Source: Salinivibrio sp. ES.052
GTDB lineage: Bacteria; Pseudomonadota; Gammaproteobacteria; Enterobacterales; Vibrionaceae
Length of the DNA: 64,000 nucleotides
Assembly: GCF_900141775.1 (NCBI RefSeq)
Contig: NZ_FSRI01000001.1
Coordinates: 1,954,251 to 2,018,250 of the forward strand
Reading direction: 5' to 3'
The notes under the pieces were generated by a model. That model had not been told where the DNA came from and ran no database searches. It was given only the letters and a program-made list of their open reading frames with translations. Positions 19,099 through 29,323 of the stretch are shown here, one piece after another; within the stretch, counting starts at the first letter, position 1, and every line of letters begins with the position of its first letter. Made by a program: the position numbers and the translations under genes.

Positions 19099-20322
19099 AT
19101 GAGCATGCCCAAGCCAAGCTTATTTATATTCCATTGGCGCCAAGCTGTCGCCATTGGTTCCGTTCAAAAAGGCCAAGTGTTCGCGTATTCGGAGCATGAT
19201 GCTCGTCAACAATTGGCCAGCCAATCTATCCTGCCTACTCGTCTCGTTCGCAGGCGTCTTTCCAGTTGGCAGCAACGCAAACACAAGGCAAAAGCCGCCG
19301 ATGTTACTCAGTTTTCTCGCGAGATCACCACATTGTTGGAGTCTGGTATCCCCATTATTCAGGCGCTAAACCTGATAGAGGAGAATCAGGTCAAAGCAGA
19401 AATGCGGTTAGTGGTTCGCCACCTTCGTCAGCAACTGGAAGCCGGCACGAGTTTAAGCACGGCCCTAGCGCAAGCCAGTCCCCTGTTTGACCGCTTTTAT
19501 TGTGAGCTGGTTGCCACCGGCGAACAAACCGGTCAACTTCCTTTGGTGTTTGCTCGCCTCGCACTGTACCGAGAAAAGCAAGCGCGGCTGCGTAGTAAGG
19601 TGATTAAAGCCATGATTTATCCCACTATCGTAATCGGCGTGGCACTCGGCGTTAGCACTTACTTACTCTTGTTCGTGATCCCAAAATTTAAGCAGATTTT
19701 TGATTCTTTTGGTGCGCCACTTCCTTGGCTAACGCGGCAAGTGCTGGCATTGTCTGATTGGATGCTCGCGCATGCACTGGTCGTTGCCGCCATCCTGGTT
19801 GCCCTCACGTTGTCACATAAATGGCTACAACGGCGGCGTCCGCGCTATCGGTATCACTACCACCGATGGCTACTCAAGCTCCCCATTATTGGTGAGGTCT
19901 TGGGCAAAGCCTGTATCGCGAAATTTGCCCGCACACTGGCAACGACTTTTAGCGCAGGGATCCCACTGATTTCGGGGCTAAAATCGGCAACCAACATTCT
20001 CACTAATGACTATTATGCTCACGGACTCATCACTGTCTCTGCGCACACCGCAACGGGGATACCGCTCTATCAAGCGTTACGCGAAAGTGGACGCTTCCCC
20101 AATATGATGACGCAAATGATCATGATTGGTGAAGAGTCCGGCTCGTTAGACACCATGCTTCACCGAGTGGCGCTAATTTACGAGGAGGATGTTGACAATA
20201 TTGTTGATAATCTCGGGAAAATCATCGAACCACTTCTGATTTTAGTGCTTGGACTACTCATTGGCGGTTTAGTGGTCGCCATGTATCTTCCCATTTTCAA
20301 TCTTATGTCTGTTCTCGGCTAA
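19099..20322 (+). CDS. pilC: Type IV pilus inner-membrane platform protein PilC
   Basis: PilC is the membrane platform that couples the PilB motor to the growing pilus. The 407-residue protein has the duplicated T2SF/GspF domain: FSREITTLLESGIPIIQAL near residue 71 and FARTLATTFSAGIPLISGL near residue 273 are the two homologous repeats. Membrane segments are seen near 170-200, 218-240 and 376-400. The start ATG lies 4 bp after the pilB stop and follows AAGGAATG. A start two codons later (M3) is equally possible. Confidence 0.96.
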   Translation: MSMPKPSLFIFHWRQAVAIGSVQKGQVFAYSEHDARQQLASQSILPTRLVRRRLSSWQQRKHKAKAADVTQFSREITTLLESGIPIIQALNLIEENQVKAEMRLVVRHLRQQLEAGTSLSTALAQASPLFDRFYCELVATGEQTGQLPLVFARLALYREKQARLRSKVIKAMIYPTIVIGVALGVSTYLLLFVIPKFKQIFDSFGAPLPWLTRQVLALSDWMLAHALVVAAILVALTLSHKWLQRRRPRYRYHYHRWLLKLPIIGEVLGKACIAKFARTLATTFSAGIPLISGLKSATNILTNDYYAHGLITVSAHTATGIPLYQALRESGRFPNMMTQMIMIGEESGSLDTMLHRVALIYEEDVDNIVDNLGKIIEPLLILVLGLLIGGLVVAMYLPIFNLMSVLG

Positions 20323-20405
20323 GCCAAGATAGAGTCTCGATACGTAACGCGCTATGATTTGCGCACAAGCGATGATTCACGCACAACAAGTAATAAGCAG
20401 GTGTC

Positions 20406-21275
20406 ATGTTGGTGTTCTCTTCCCCGTTTTTTATTGTGATAGCCGGCCTACTGGGTCTGATCTTCGGCAGTTTTTTAAACGTGGTTATCGCCCGTTTACC
20501 GACAATGATGGAACGCCAGTGGCGCCAAGAATGCCGACTTAGCTTTCCAGAAGCCAATATCGATGCGCCAGACGACACACGTTTTGACCTGAGTTTACCC
20601 GCGTCCCACTGCCCGCAGTGTCACACATCAATTGCTTGGTACGACAATATCCCGCTGGTTAGCTGGCTAGCGCTCAAAGGTCGCTGTCGGCACTGTCAGG
20701 CTCCCATTAGCAAACGTTATCCGATCGTTGAGCTCATCAGCGCCCTTCTCTGCGCGCTTCCGGCCTGGTTGTTTTCCTCGCCTGAGTGGGCGATCGCGGT
20801 GATGGGCGCAAGCTTGACATTACTGGCGCTCACCGTGATCGACTGGGAAACATTGCTGCTTCCTGATCAACTCACCTTGCCTCTCCTTTGGGCTGGGATC
20901 GCCTTGGCATTAACCAACATTAGCCCAGTGTCATTGACCGACAGTGTGATGGGGGCCATGGCCGGCTATGTCAGCCTCTGGAGCTTGTTTTGGGTGTTCA
21001 AATTGATCACCGGGAAAGAGGGAATGGGTTATGGCGATTTTAAGCTTTTTGCCGCGTTAGGCGCCTGGATCGGGTGGCAAGCCTTGCCACTACTGATTTT
21101 ATTGGCCTCACTGAGTGGTGCGATTGTTGGGGCATTATTGCTTCGCCAACAACAAAAAGGTCTACAACATGCTTTTGCCTTCGGTCCTTTTATTGCGGTC
21201 GCTGGCTGGCTTGGCCTGCTTTGGGGCGATAGCCTGTTACACTGGTATCTTTCGCTTGTATTAGGAGTTAGCTAA
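20406..21275 (+). CDS. pilD: Prepilin peptidase / N-methyltransferase PilD
   Basis: PilD is an inner-membrane aspartic protease that removes prepilin leaders and methylates the new N-terminus, for type IV pilins and usually also for type II secretion pseudopilins. The 289-residue protein has the cytoplasmic four-cysteine zinc site (Cys69, Cys72, Cys94, Cys97) and the two catalytic aspartates, Asp146 (in [11 protein letters not shown]) and Asp211 (in GYGDFKLF), with about eight membrane segments. Its stop codon overlaps the coaE start by one base (TAATG), so the pilus genes and coaE are probably coupled. Confidence 0.97.
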   Translation: MLVFSSPFFIVIAGLLGLIFGSFLNVVIARLPTMMERQWRQECRLSFPEANIDAPDDTRFDLSLPASHCPQCHTSIAWYDNIPLVSWLALKGRCRHCQAPISKRYPIVELISALLCALPAWLFSSPEWAIAVMGASLTLLALTVIDWETLLLPDQLTLPLLWAGIALALTNISPVSLTDSVMGAMAGYVSLWSLFWVFKLITGKEGMGYGDFKLFAALGAWIGWQALPLLILLASLSGAIVGALLLRQQQKGLQHAFAFGPFIAVAGWLGLLWGDSLLHWYLSLVLGVS

Positions 21276-21889
21276 TGGGGTTTGTGGTCGGGTTAACCGG
21301 TGGTATTGGCAGTGGCAAAACCACGGTAGCCAACCGGTTTGCCGCCAAAGGGATTGATATTGTCGATGCCGACATCATTGCGCGTGAGGTCGTCGCTCCT
21401 GGCAGTAAAGGACTTGGGGCGATTGTCGCGCGTTTTGGTTCACCTGCCTTAAACCAAGACGGCAGTTTGGATCGTGCATGGCTACGAGAACGCGTATTTA
21501 ACCATCCCGACGATAGGCAATGGCTCGATAACTTATTGCATCCCCTGATCCGAACACGCATGATCCAAGACTGTGCCACTAGCAACGCACCATATTGTTT
21601 GCTTGTGGTGCCCCTATTGGTCGAAAATAATCTCATGTCATTAGCGAATAGGGTATTGGTGGTTGATGTTGATAAGCCAACCCAAATAGCGCGAACGTTA
21701 GCTCGCGATCAGGTCAGCGAACAGCAGGTCCAATCTATCTTGGCCGCACAGGCCAGTCGTCAACAACGCCTCGACGTCGCCGACGATGTTGTCGATAATA
21801 CGCAAACCGAGGTGGAACTTGATCGACAAGTTGATGCCTTACATCACATGTATTTAACCTTGGCAACCCAGGCAAACGCCGGCAAATAG
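21275..21889 (+). CDS. coaE: Dephospho-CoA kinase
   Basis: CoaE phosphorylates dephospho-CoA in the last step of coenzyme A synthesis. The 204-residue protein opens with the P-loop LTGGIGSGKTTVANRF and has the family motifs DIVDADIIAREVV, HPLIRTRM and VVPLLVENN. It starts at the TAATG junction with pilD and is followed by zapD after 23 bp, the arrangement usual in vibrios and other gammaproteobacteria. Confidence 0.97.
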   Translation: MGFVVGLTGGIGSGKTTVANRFAAKGIDIVDADIIAREVVAPGSKGLGAIVARFGSPALNQDGSLDRAWLRERVFNHPDDRQWLDNLLHPLIRTRMIQDCATSNAPYCLLVVPLLVENNLMSLANRVLVVDVDKPTQIARTLARDQVSEQQVQSILAAQASRQQRLDVADDVVDNTQTEVELDRQVDALHHMYLTLATQANAGK

Positions 21890-21912
21890 CCGGACAGGAT
21901 CGCTAAACGCTT

Positions 21913-22653
21913 ATGACCAGCCTCACTGTGTATGAACACCCACTCAATGAACAGGTGCGTATTTACTTGCGCCTGGAGTACCTGCTCGACCAACTGGATG
22001 AAGTGAGCGGGCTTTCAGCCCCCTGCCACCATATTCAATTTTTCCGCAGTTTATTTGATTTACTGGAAATTTTAGAACAGGTGCCAGTGAAAGCCGACTT
22101 AGCCAAGGACTTGGATAAACTCAAGAAGAAACTTAACGCGTGGTCAGATGTTCCCCAAGTGGACCAAGCACAACTTAACCAATTATTAGAGCAACTGGCC
22201 GCGCACCAGCGCTCGGTGCTACAAGCCAAACGATTTGGTCAAGCTCTGCGAGAGGATCGCTTCTTAACCAGTATTAAGCAGCGCTTTTCCATTCCTGGGG
22301 GCAGCTGTAGTTTTGATTTACCTATATTCCATTATTGGCTCCACCAGCCTCTCGCGGCGCGCCAAAATGCGATTCAAGGGTGGATGGAAACCTTATCTCC
22401 ATTGCGCCATGCCCTCACCTTCTGGCTACAGCTAACACGTGAAAGTGCCCACGGCGGGACGGAAAATGTGCAACACGGTTTTTATCAGCAAGAAGCGGAT
22501 GGTGCTTGTTTAATTCGACTGTCATTAGCCCCGGATTTTGGTGTCTATCCGTTAGTTTCTGGGCACAAAAATCGCTTTGCGATCCGGTTCATGCCATTTG
22601 ACGATGATCTCGAGGTCGCCGACAATATGCCTGTTCATATCAGTGTCTGTTAA
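21913..22653 (+). CDS. zapD: FtsZ-associated cell division protein ZapD
   Basis: ZapD binds the C-terminal peptide of FtsZ and bundles its filaments at midcell. The 246-residue protein is the normal length and matches the family from [19 protein letters not shown] through [16 protein letters not shown] to the end, with an N-terminal helical domain and a C-terminal beta domain. It lies between coaE and yacG, and the yacG Shine-Dalgarno overlaps its stop codon. Its partner ftsZ is encoded 6 kb further on. Confidence 0.97.
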   Translation: MTSLTVYEHPLNEQVRIYLRLEYLLDQLDEVSGLSAPCHHIQFFRSLFDLLEILEQVPVKADLAKDLDKLKKKLNAWSDVPQVDQAQLNQLLEQLAAHQRSVLQAKRFGQALREDRFLTSIKQRFSIPGGSCSFDLPIFHYWLHQPLAARQNAIQGWMETLSPLRHALTFWLQLTRESAHGGTENVQHGFYQQEADGACLIRLSLAPDFGVYPLVSGHKNRFAIRFMPFDDDLEVADNMPVHISVC

Positions 22654-22663
22654 GGAGAAGCAC

Positions 22664-22864
22664 GTGAGTGATGCCCCCACTGTGGTAAAATGTCCGACCT
22701 GTCAACAGCCTGTGGTTTGGGGAGAGGTGAGTCCACATCGTCCATTTTGTAGTAAACGCTGCCAACTAATTGATTTAGGCGAATGGGCGAGTGAAGAAAA
22801 AGCCATTCCTGGTCCGGTCGATGTGTCGGACGATGATCTTTGGTCAGAGGAGCAGCACAACTAA
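22664..22864 (+). CDS. yacG: DNA gyrase inhibitor / zinc-binding protein YacG
   Basis: YacG is a small zinc protein that in Escherichia coli binds GyrB and inhibits gyrase. The 66-residue product carries four zinc cysteines, CPTC and CSKRC, followed by the conserved [11 protein letters not shown] stretch. The start is GTG at 22664, set by AAGGAG six bases upstream; a longer in-frame ATG start at 22577 would overlap zapD by 77 bp and add 29 residues foreign to the family. It ends 29 bp before the convergent mutT with no clear terminator between them. Confidence 0.95.
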   Translation: MSDAPTVVKCPTCQQPVVWGEVSPHRPFCSKRCQLIDLGEWASEEKAIPGPVDVSDDDLWSEEQHN

Positions 22865-22893
22865 CCGAACTGCCCCAATCTCGCCCATCGGGC

Positions 22894-23289
22894 TCAAAAC
22901 CGTGCGCGAATTTTCTCAAGAACAGCGTCGTTCGCTTCAGGAAACGCATAGTCATCCAATTCAGCGATCGGCGCCCAAACGCCCTCTTGCCCCTCACAAC
23001 CAGTAGGCTCTCCGTCAAAATCACAGACTAAAAAGAAATCCAAACTCAATGCTTTGTCTGGAAAATCAAAGTCCAACGAAATAAACGGGCTCACGTCCTT
23101 AGCGTCAATTCCCACCTCTTCTTGTAGTTCACGGAGCAAAGCGCGTTTAGGCGTCTCGCTACCTTCAATTTTTCCACCTGGAAACTCCCACTTGCCACCT
23201 TGATGCGCTTGGGCATGACGACGTGTTATAAACACTTTATCTTGAGCCAGGTTGACAATGATGCCTGCGGCAATACTCACCCGTTTCAT
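22894..23289 (-). CDS. mutT: 8-oxo-dGTP diphosphatase MutT
   Basis: MutT hydrolyses 8-oxo-dGTP to the monophosphate, preventing A:T to C:G transversions. The 131-residue Nudix protein has a complete Nudix box from Gly39 to Ile61 with Glu45, Arg53, Glu54, Glu57 and Glu58 in the right places, and the N-terminal VSIAAGIIVN strand typical of MutT. The start follows CAGGAGA. It lies 64 bp downstream of secA on the same strand, separated by a terminator, and converges with yacG. Confidence 0.96.
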   Translation of the reverse strand: MKRVSIAAGIIVNLAQDKVFITRRHAQAHQGGKWEFPGGKIEGSETPKRALLRELQEEVGIDAKDVSPFISLDFDFPDKALSLDFFLVCDFDGEPTGCEGQEGVWAPIAELDDYAFPEANDAVLEKIRARF

Positions 23290-23305
23290 GAATTCTCCTG
23301 ATAAT

Positions 23306-23333
23306 AAAAAAAGGCCGATAAAACGGCCTTTTT
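23306..23333 (-). terminator. Terminator between secA and mutT
   Basis: Stem AAAAAGGCCG (23308-23317) with CGGCCTTTTT (23324-23333), 6-nt loop, has A/T runs on both sides. It acts on the minus strand after secA and might limit read-through into mutT. Confidence 0.85.
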
Positions 23334-23353
23334 CGATAATGCATGGTCAGGGT

Positions 23354-26077
23354 CTAGATTCTACCGTGACACTGCTTAAATTTCTTCCCTGAACCGCAAG
23401 GACAAGGCTCGTTTCGGCCCACTTTTCGTCCATCACGGACCACGGTATCATTACCCGGCTCTCCAGCTTCGCCATCATCAAACTGGTTTTCAGCTTGCGC
23501 GTGATTGACTTGTTGCTGACGTGCCGCTTGTTCCGCCCGTGCTTGGCGTTCTGCTTCCATACGTTCAACTTCGTCAGGCTGTTGAACACGGACACGGCTC
23601 AATGTAGTCACAACATCGGTTTTCAATGCGTCTAACATGCCCTCAAACAGCTCAAACGACTCGCGCTTATACTCTTGTTTAGGGTTTTTCTGCGCATAAC
23701 CACGCAAATGAATGCCTTGACGAAGATGGTCCATAGCCGCTAGGTGCTCTTTCCAAAGCGTGTCCAGCGTTTGCAACATGACGGCCTTTTCAAAGTTGCG
23801 TAATGTTTCGGCGCCAACAGCGTCTTCTTTGCCTTTGTAGACCTCAATCAAGGCGGTCAGAATACGTTCACGCAGCAACTCTTCATACAGCTTGTCATCG
23901 TCATCCAACCATTGCTGGATAGGTAGTTCAATGTCGAAATCAGCTTTAAGACGCTTTTCAAGGCCAGGGATATCCCACAGCTCTTCTAGTGACTGTGGTG
24001 GGATATATTGATTAACAATGGTATTGACCACATCTTCGCGGTTGTGCTCAATCATCTCACTGATATCGGTTGAGACGAGAAGCGCGTCACGTAATTCATA
24101 CACGACTTTACGCTGATCGTTGGCGACATCATCGAACTCGAGCAACTGCTTACGAATATCAAAGTTACGACCTTCGACTTTACGCTGCGCATTTTCGATC
24201 GCTTTGTTCACCCAAGGGTGTTCAATCGCTTCGCCTTCAGCCATACCCAGTCGCTTCATCATGTTAGAGACTTTTTCTGAGGCAAAAATGCGCATCAGTG
24301 AGTCTTCCATTGAGAGATAGAAGCGAGTTGAGCCCGGATCGCCTTGACGACCGGCACGACCACGTAGCTGGTTATCAATACGACGAGATTCGTGGCGCTC
24401 GGTACCAATGATATGTAAACCACCGGCTTCGACGACTTGATCGTGCAGCTGTTGCCATTTTTCTTTCGCTGCTTCAACTTGTGCATCGGTCGGACTTTCT
24501 ACCTCACCCAGCACCTGTTTCCAGCTACCACCCAGAACGATGTCGGTACCTCGACCGGCCATGTTGGTCGCAATAGTGACCGCTCCTGGATAACCGGCTT
24601 GTTCAACAATGTCGGCTTCGTGGGCGTGAAACTTCGCATTCAGAACCTGGTGCTTAATGCCGTCTTTGTTAAGCGCATCAGACAATAGCTCGGACTTTTC
24701 GATCGATACCGTCCCCACCAACACAGGCTGACCTGCTTTTGCGCGTGCTTTGATATCTTCAGCAATCGCGACAAACTTTTCTTTCTCGGTCATATAGACC
24801 TGATCCGCATGATCTTTACGTACCATCGGACGGTTAGTCGGAATAACGACAGTATCGAGGCCATAAATCGACTGGAACTCAAACGCTTCGGTATCGGCGG
24901 TCCCAGTCATACCCGATAGCTTGTCATATAGACGGAAGAAATTCTGGAAGGTGATCGAGGCGAGGGTTTGATTCTCATTTTGAATCTTCACCCCTTCTTT
25001 AGCCTCCACCGCTTGGTGTAAGCCTTCCGACCAGCGACGACCCGGCATCGTACGGCCCGTATGCTCGTCGACAATAATCACTTCATCGTCATTCACGATG
25101 TAGTCGACATCACGCTCAAATAACACATGCGCACGTAGCGCGGCATTAATATGATGAATAAGACTGATGTTTGCTGGTGAGTACAGGGTATCGTCTTCAC
25201 CCATCAGGCCATTTTTCTTCAGCAGATCTTCAACGAACTCTTGTCCGTTTTCAGTCATGTAAACCTGCTTCGCTTTCTCATCAACCGTGAAGTGGCCATC
25301 GCCTTGATAATCTTCGGTGTCTTCTTCTTCTTGCTGTTTCAGGCTCGGGATCAAGGCATTGATACGCTGATACATCTCCGAGCTATCTTCCGCCGGACCC
25401 GAGATGATCAACGGCGTACGTGCTTCATCGATCAAAATTGAGTCAACTTCATCGACGATGGAGAAGTAACGATCGCGTTGTACTCGATCTTCGGCGCGAA
25501 ATGCCATGTTGTCACGCAAGTAATCAAAACCGAATTCGTTATTCGTCCCGTACAATACGTCACATCCATAGGCGGCTTTCTTGGCTTCAGGTGGCATATT
25601 AGGGACGTTCACTCCAACCGTCATCCCTAAAAACTCAAACAAGGGACGGTTGGTTTCCGCATCACGCTCGGCCAAGTAATCATTGACGGTGATGATGTGC
25701 ACCGACTTACCGGTTAAGGCATTCAGGTATGATGGGAGCGTGGCAGTCAGGGTTTTACCTTCCCCCGTGCGCATTTCAGCGATTTGGCCGTTATGTAGCA
25801 CAATACCGCCAATCATCTGCACATCAAAATGGCGTAGACCGAAGACACGCTTCGAGGCTTCGCGGACGGTGGCAAAGGCTTCTGGAATAAGATCATCCAG
25901 CTCAGCACCTTGGTCTAGGCGCTCACGGAATTCAATGGTTTTAGCTTTTAGCGCATCGTCGTTCAACGCTTCAAATTGGGGTTCGAGTTTATTGATTTCA
26001 TCAACAACTTTTCGCAGCCGACGCAAGGTGCGGTCATTACGGCTTCCGATAACTTTAGTCAGGACTTTCGATAACAT
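23354..26077 (-). CDS. secA: Preprotein translocase ATPase SecA
   Basis: SecA drives secretory proteins through the SecYEG channel by ATP hydrolysis. I set the start at 26077 ([20 protein letters not shown]), which matches the family and gives 907 residues (901 in E. coli); an in-frame TTG at 26137 would add 20 unconserved residues. Visible parts are Walker A MRTGEGKT (about 101-108), the DEAD-like [16 protein letters not shown], the second nucleotide fold with [14 protein letters not shown] and [10 protein letters not shown], and the C-terminal zinc motif [13 protein letters not shown]. No SecM gene precedes it, unlike in enteric bacteria. Its leader is about 200 nt if the candidate TATAAT at 26282-26287 is used. 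Confidence 0.98.
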   Translation of the reverse strand: MLSKVLTKVIGSRNDRTLRRLRKVVDEINKLEPQFEALNDDALKAKTIEFRERLDQGAELDDLIPEAFATVREASKRVFGLRHFDVQMIGGIVLHNGQIAEMRTGEGKTLTATLPSYLNALTGKSVHIITVNDYLAERDAETNRPLFEFLGMTVGVNVPNMPPEAKKAAYGCDVLYGTNNEFGFDYLRDNMAFRAEDRVQRDRYFSIVDEVDSILIDEARTPLIISGPAEDSSEMYQRINALIPSLKQQEEEDTEDYQGDGHFTVDEKAKQVYMTENGQEFVEDLLKKNGLMGEDDTLYSPANISLIHHINAALRAHVLFERDVDYIVNDDEVIIVDEHTGRTMPGRRWSEGLHQAVEAKEGVKIQNENQTLASITFQNFFRLYDKLSGMTGTADTEAFEFQSIYGLDTVVIPTNRPMVRKDHADQVYMTEKEKFVAIAEDIKARAKAGQPVLVGTVSIEKSELLSDALNKDGIKHQVLNAKFHAHEADIVEQAGYPGAVTIATNMAGRGTDIVLGGSWKQVLGEVESPTDAQVEAAKEKWQQLHDQVVEAGGLHIIGTERHESRRIDNQLRGRAGRQGDPGSTRFYLSMEDSLMRIFASEKVSNMMKRLGMAEGEAIEHPWVNKAIENAQRKVEGRNFDIRKQLLEFDDVANDQRKVVYELRDALLVSTDISEMIEHNREDVVNTIVNQYIPPQSLEELWDIPGLEKRLKADFDIELPIQQWLDDDDKLYEELLRERILTALIEVYKGKEDAVGAETLRNFEKAVMLQTLDTLWKEHLAAMDHLRQGIHLRGYAQKNPKQEYKRESFELFEGMLDALKTDVVTTLSRVRVQQPDEVERMEAERQARAEQAARQQQVNHAQAENQFDDGEAGEPGNDTVVRDGRKVGRNEPCPCGSGKKFKQCHGRI

Positions 26078-26188
26078 GGCGTTGTCGGTACTCTTTTTAA
26101 TGGTCTTCCCACATGGGCGGCCGCTACACTGCCACAATGCTGGCGTGTTTCAGTTCATCGCGGATTGGCTTAAGCTCATCGATTCAAC

Positions 26189-26212
26189 AAGAGATACCAA
26201 TACGCATCTCTT
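26189..26212 (-). other. Hairpin in the secA leader
   Basis: AAGAGAT pairs with ATCTCTT around a 10-nt loop in the minus-strand leader of secA, about 110-135 nt before the start codon. It could be structural or regulatory; the T run after it is too short for a strong terminator. Confidence 0.3.
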
Positions 26213-26281
26213 TTAGGTGGAGCCAAATCGGATAGAATTCAAGGGCGCTTACGCCGCTTCACAACAATTTCTACGTGACTG

Positions 26282-26287
26282 ATTATA
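26282..26287 (-). promoter_or_regulatory. Candidate -10 element of the secA promoter
   Basis: A perfect TATAAT on the minus strand, 205 bp before the secA start. The expected -35 position reads TTTATC, a poor match, so the call is tentative. Confidence 0.35.
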
Positions 26288-26435
26288 AATGTGATAGGCG
26301 GAGCGATAAAACACGCCCTCATCGCCTTACCCATGCGACACTTACCTGTGAATGATTGTTCTATACTGTGCTCACCTCAGGGAAAAGCCAGTATTTCAGT
26401 TGGTAGGCTGCATGCTGAGGTGGTGCATGTATGAT

Positions 26436-26450
26436 AAGGTAAATTACCTT
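26436..26450 (+). promoter_or_regulatory. Perfect inverted repeat upstream of dciA, candidate operator
   Basis: AAGGTAA-A-TTACCTT is a perfect palindrome with 7-bp arms about a single base. It lies just after a TATGAT hexamer (26430-26435) and 55 to 105 bp before the possible dciA starts. The regulator is unknown. Confidence 0.35.
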
Positions 26451-26556
26451 CACATCCTATGACAAATCTAGGATTCAAGGGATCAATTAGCGAAAATTAG
26501 ACGCTGTGCGCCCGTTCAAGCACCGAATAGATGATAAAAAAGGCAGTTATCGCGCT

Positions 26557-27015
26557 ATGAGAGACCATCGCCCTCGCTCAACTTTACACCTATTGGAGAG
26601 CGACCCAAACAACATTGCCCAACGTGCTGTTGAGCTAGCCAAGTTAAACACGTTGATATTGTCACTACTTCCCGGTGAAACCTCCAAGGCCTGTCGTGTT
26701 GCCAATTATCGTGACGGTGTGTTGGTGGTTGAAGTCGGCAGCGCGGCATGGGCAATGCGGCTCAACTACGAGCGGCAACACCTGCTGTCTGTGTTGCGAA
26801 AAAAAGGACTCGCCAGTCTAACAACCATTGAAGTGAAAATTAATCCGGCTTTGGCTGCCGTAGACAGAAAAGACGATAAAAAGGTAGCCTCGCGTCATCT
26901 GAGTCAAGCCTCTGGTGAGTTACTCCGGGCGCTCGGTGAAAGTGCATCCCCAAAACTCAAAACACGGCTTAATGCGCTCGCCAAGCTCGCCGCAGATCAA
27001 AAAAAGCCAGAGTAA
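26557..27015 (+). CDS. dciA: DUF721 replicative helicase loader DciA
   Basis: DciA is the ancestral bacterial loader or operator of the replicative helicase DnaB, in bacteria such as vibrios that lack the phage-derived DnaC. The protein carries the DUF721 domain, with a KH-like fold, seen in CRVANYRDGVLVVEVGSAAWAMRLNYER. From ATG 26557 it has 152 residues and begins MRDHRPRST, the kind of N-terminus expected; a GTG at 26506 would give 169 residues. Neither start has a strong Shine-Dalgarno at ideal spacing. It lies between secA and lpxC as in other vibrios, and its stop codon is inside the loop of a terminator shared with lpxC. Confidence 0.9.
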   Translation: MRDHRPRSTLHLLESDPNNIAQRAVELAKLNTLILSLLPGETSKACRVANYRDGVLVVEVGSAAWAMRLNYERQHLLSVLRKKGLASLTTIEVKINPALAAVDRKDDKKVASRHLSQASGELLRALGESASPKLKTRLNALAKLAADQKKPE

Positions 27016-27028
27016 TCTCTGGCTTTTT
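26999..27028 (+). terminator. Bidirectional terminator, dciA and lpxC
   Basis: Stem AGCCAGAG (27005-27012), loop TAAT (which contains the dciA stop), CTCTGGCT (27017-27024), flanked by A7 and T5, so it works on both strands. Confidence 0.92.
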
Positions 27029-27079
27029 CATCGTGTGAACGCTCAAACATGGTGCGTTGCACCCTTGTTGGGCAGCGTC

Positions 27080-27997
27080 TTAGGCTAGCACCATTCCTGG
27101 CTCCGCAAATGCGACTGGTGATGTTTCAGTTTCTTCAAACGTCACCCACTCCCACGCTTCTTGATCGGCCAACACAGCACGAAGCAACTTGTTGTTTAAC
27201 GCATGACCAGATTTGTACGCACGCATCTCGCCGAGAATACTATGACCGCACATATACAAATCACCAATCGCGTCAAGCACCTTGTGCTTAACCAGTTCAT
27301 TATCAAAGCGCAGCCCTTCTTCGTTCAAGATACGGTAATCATCTAAAACGATGGCGCAGTCAAAGCTGCCGCCGAGGCACAAGTTTTGAGACTGTAAGTA
27401 TTCAATGTCACGCATAAAACCAAAGGTACGTGCGCGACTCAAATCCTTAATAAAAGATTGGCTTGAGAAGTCTAACACCAAATTTTGCTGTTCCGATTCA
27501 ATCGCTGGATGGTCGAATTCGATAGCAAAGTCAAGACGGAAGCCATTGTATGGCAGGAGTTCCGCCCACTTATCGTCGTCTTCAATGCGAACAGGCTTTT
27601 TAATACGAATGAAGCGTTTTGGCGCATTTTGGACATCAATGCCCGCAGACTGCAGTAAAAAAATAAACGGGCTTGAGCTACCATCCATAATTGGAATTTC
27701 TGGCGCATTCACTTCGATAATGATGTTATCGATACCCATACCTGCAATCGCGGCACTCAAGTGCTCAACGGTTGAGATGCGAACACCCGCGTCATTGACT
27801 AAGGCCGTACACAACATAGTGTCGCGCACATCTTTAGGATCGGCCGGAAAATCAACCGGTGGCTCCATGTCAGTGCGACGATAAATCACACCCGTGTTTG
27901 CAGGAGCCGGACGCAGAGTAAGCGTAACCTTACGCCCAGAGTGGAGACCCACACCAGTCGTTTGGACCATACTTTTCAATGTTCGCTGTCTAATCAT
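27080..27997 (-). CDS. lpxC: UDP-3-O-acyl-N-acetylglucosamine deacetylase LpxC
   Basis: LpxC is the zinc enzyme that deacetylates UDP-3-O-acyl-GlcNAc, the committed step of lipid A synthesis. The 305-residue protein is the standard length and begins MIRQRTLKS. Zinc ligands are His79 in VEHLSAA and the pair in [13 protein letters not shown] (about 238 and 242), and the catalytic Glu is next to His79. In enteric bacteria it is degraded by FtsH through its C-terminus. It is the last gene of the dcw cluster, 117 bp after ftsZ, with its own candidate promoter. Confidence 0.98.
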   Translation of the reverse strand: MIRQRTLKSMVQTTGVGLHSGRKVTLTLRPAPANTGVIYRRTDMEPPVDFPADPKDVRDTMLCTALVNDAGVRISTVEHLSAAIAGMGIDNIIIEVNAPEIPIMDGSSSPFIFLLQSAGIDVQNAPKRFIRIKKPVRIEDDDKWAELLPYNGFRLDFAIEFDHPAIESEQQNLVLDFSSQSFIKDLSRARTFGFMRDIEYLQSQNLCLGGSFDCAIVLDDYRILNEEGLRFDNELVKHKVLDAIGDLYMCGHSILGEMRAYKSGHALNNKLLRAVLADQEAWEWVTFEETETSPVAFAEPGMVLA

Positions 27998-28075
27998 CGG
28001 CTTATCTCAACTTTTTCTCAAAAAAGTGTGCTCTGCGTCACTCATTACCCTGTCACCTTAGACATGGGGAGCGTG

Positions 28076-28104
28076 ATGGTAGCACATCACTGGCTACAAA
28101 CCAA
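28076..28104 (-). promoter_or_regulatory. Candidate lpxC promoter (extended -10)
   Basis: On the minus strand, TTGGTT (28099-28104), a 17-bp spacer and TACCAT (28076-28081) preceded by TG-C lie about 80 bp before lpxC, between ftsZ and lpxC. The match is moderate. Confidence 0.4.
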
Positions 28105-28114
28105 GCAATTGCGA

Positions 28115-29290
28115 TTAGTCAGCTTGCTTACGCAAAAACGCAGGAATATCGAGATAATCATGCTCGGTCTGCGATTTTGGTGCCGCATTCGATGACGATG
28201 CAGCCGGCTGCTCTTTCGCCGCAGGGTTTGTACTTGCCGCCTTAGGTTTATCTTGCAAAGGCTGTGCCTTTTTAGGCTCGGCCTGTGCTTGCCCTGACTG
28301 TGCATTGGTGACTAAGGTAATATCTGGCTTACGTTCATTGCCAATCCCGGTCGCCACAACAGTCACTCGCAGCTCGTCGCTCATTTCTGGGTCCATCGAT
28401 GTTCCGATGACCACGGTGGCATTGTCTGACGCAAACGCTTTGACAGTGTTACCCACGGTCTCGAATTCGTCGAGTCGCATATCAAAGCCTGCGGTAATAT
28501 TGACCAGGACACCACGTGCACCCGCGAGATCGATATCTTCAAGAAGCGGGCTCGAAATCGCCATTTCTGCAGCTTCCTCCGCACGGTCTTCGCCGGTTGC
28601 CACTCCACTGCCCATCATGGCGTGTCCCATTTCTGACATCACGGTCCGGACGTCAGCAAAGTCGACGTTGATGTGACCAGGGCGAGTGATCAGCTCAGCG
28701 ATCCCCTGTACCGCATTGCGTAACACATCATTTGCTTTCGCAAATGCATCTAACAACGTAATGCCACGACCTAACACCTTAAGCAGCTTTTCGTTAGGAA
28801 TCGTGATAAGCGAGTCGACTTGCTTCGACAGCTCTTCAATCCCCTGCTCGGCGAAGGCTAATCGCTTCTTACCCTCAAAGCTAAATGGTTTGGTCACAAC
28901 CGCAACCGTTAGGATCCCCATTTCTTTCGCAATTTCTGCGATCACAGGGGCACCACCGGTTCCGGTCCCACCGCCCATTCCAGCTGCGATAAATACCATA
29001 TCGGCACCTTCGAGCTCAGCTTTAATGGCATCGCGATCTTCGAGTGCAGAATCTCGACCTACTTGCGGGTTTGCCCCAGCGCCTAGGCCTTTAGTAATAT
29101 CACCACCAATTTGAATGACCGTACCTACGCTACTTTTACGTAGTGCTTGGGCATCTGTATTAATGCTAATGAAGTCAACCCCTTCGATTGACTCACGCAC
29201 CATATGTTCAACGGCGTTACCGCCGCCACCGCCAATGCCAACGACCTTAATCACTGCATCGTCAGACATTTCCATCATCGGTTCAAACAT
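28115..29290 (-). CDS. ftsZ: Cell division tubulin homologue FtsZ
   Basis: FtsZ polymerises with GTP into the Z ring that organises septation. The 391-residue protein has the tubulin signature GGGTGTG (106-112), the T7 catalytic loop ([11 protein letters not shown]), a Pro/Ala/Gln-rich linker from about 316 and the C-terminal peptide [14 protein letters not shown] (378-391) that binds FtsA, ZipA and ZapD. It follows ftsA by 33 bp in the ftsQ-ftsA-ftsZ unit. Confidence 0.98.
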   Translation of the reverse strand: MFEPMMEMSDDAVIKVVGIGGGGGNAVEHMVRESIEGVDFISINTDAQALRKSSVGTVIQIGGDITKGLGAGANPQVGRDSALEDRDAIKAELEGADMVFIAAGMGGGTGTGGAPVIAEIAKEMGILTVAVVTKPFSFEGKKRLAFAEQGIEELSKQVDSLITIPNEKLLKVLGRGITLLDAFAKANDVLRNAVQGIAELITRPGHINVDFADVRTVMSEMGHAMMGSGVATGEDRAEEAAEMAISSPLLEDIDLAGARGVLVNITAGFDMRLDEFETVGNTVKAFASDNATVVIGTSMDPEMSDELRVTVVATGIGNERKPDITLVTNAQSGQAQAEPKKAQPLQDKPKAASTNPAAKEQPAASSSNAAPKSQTEHDYLDIPAFLRKQAD

Positions 29291-29323
29291 GAGTTCTCTC
29301 CGTCCTTCCTGTTCGCATCAGGG

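Larger units (their letters stand above)
26078..26556. other. Divergent intergenic region secA / dciA
   Basis: This region of some 480 bp holds no convincing gene. Seen in it are a TATAAT hexamer on the minus strand (26282-26287) that could be the -10 of secA with a poor -35, a 7-bp hairpin in the secA leader (26189-26212), and a perfect 15-bp inverted repeat before dciA (26436-26450). No secM-like arrest peptide ORF was found. Confidence 0.55.

Noticed and set aside
25683-26216. 177-codon plus-strand reading frame across the secA start
   Set aside because: Antisense to the conserved SecA N-terminus, with no family match or Shine-Dalgarno.
26138-26220. Short minus-strand ORFs in the secA leader as a SecM-like arrest peptide
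   Set aside because: Frames of 7 to 9 codons lack Shine-Dalgarno sequences, a signal sequence and any arrest motif.
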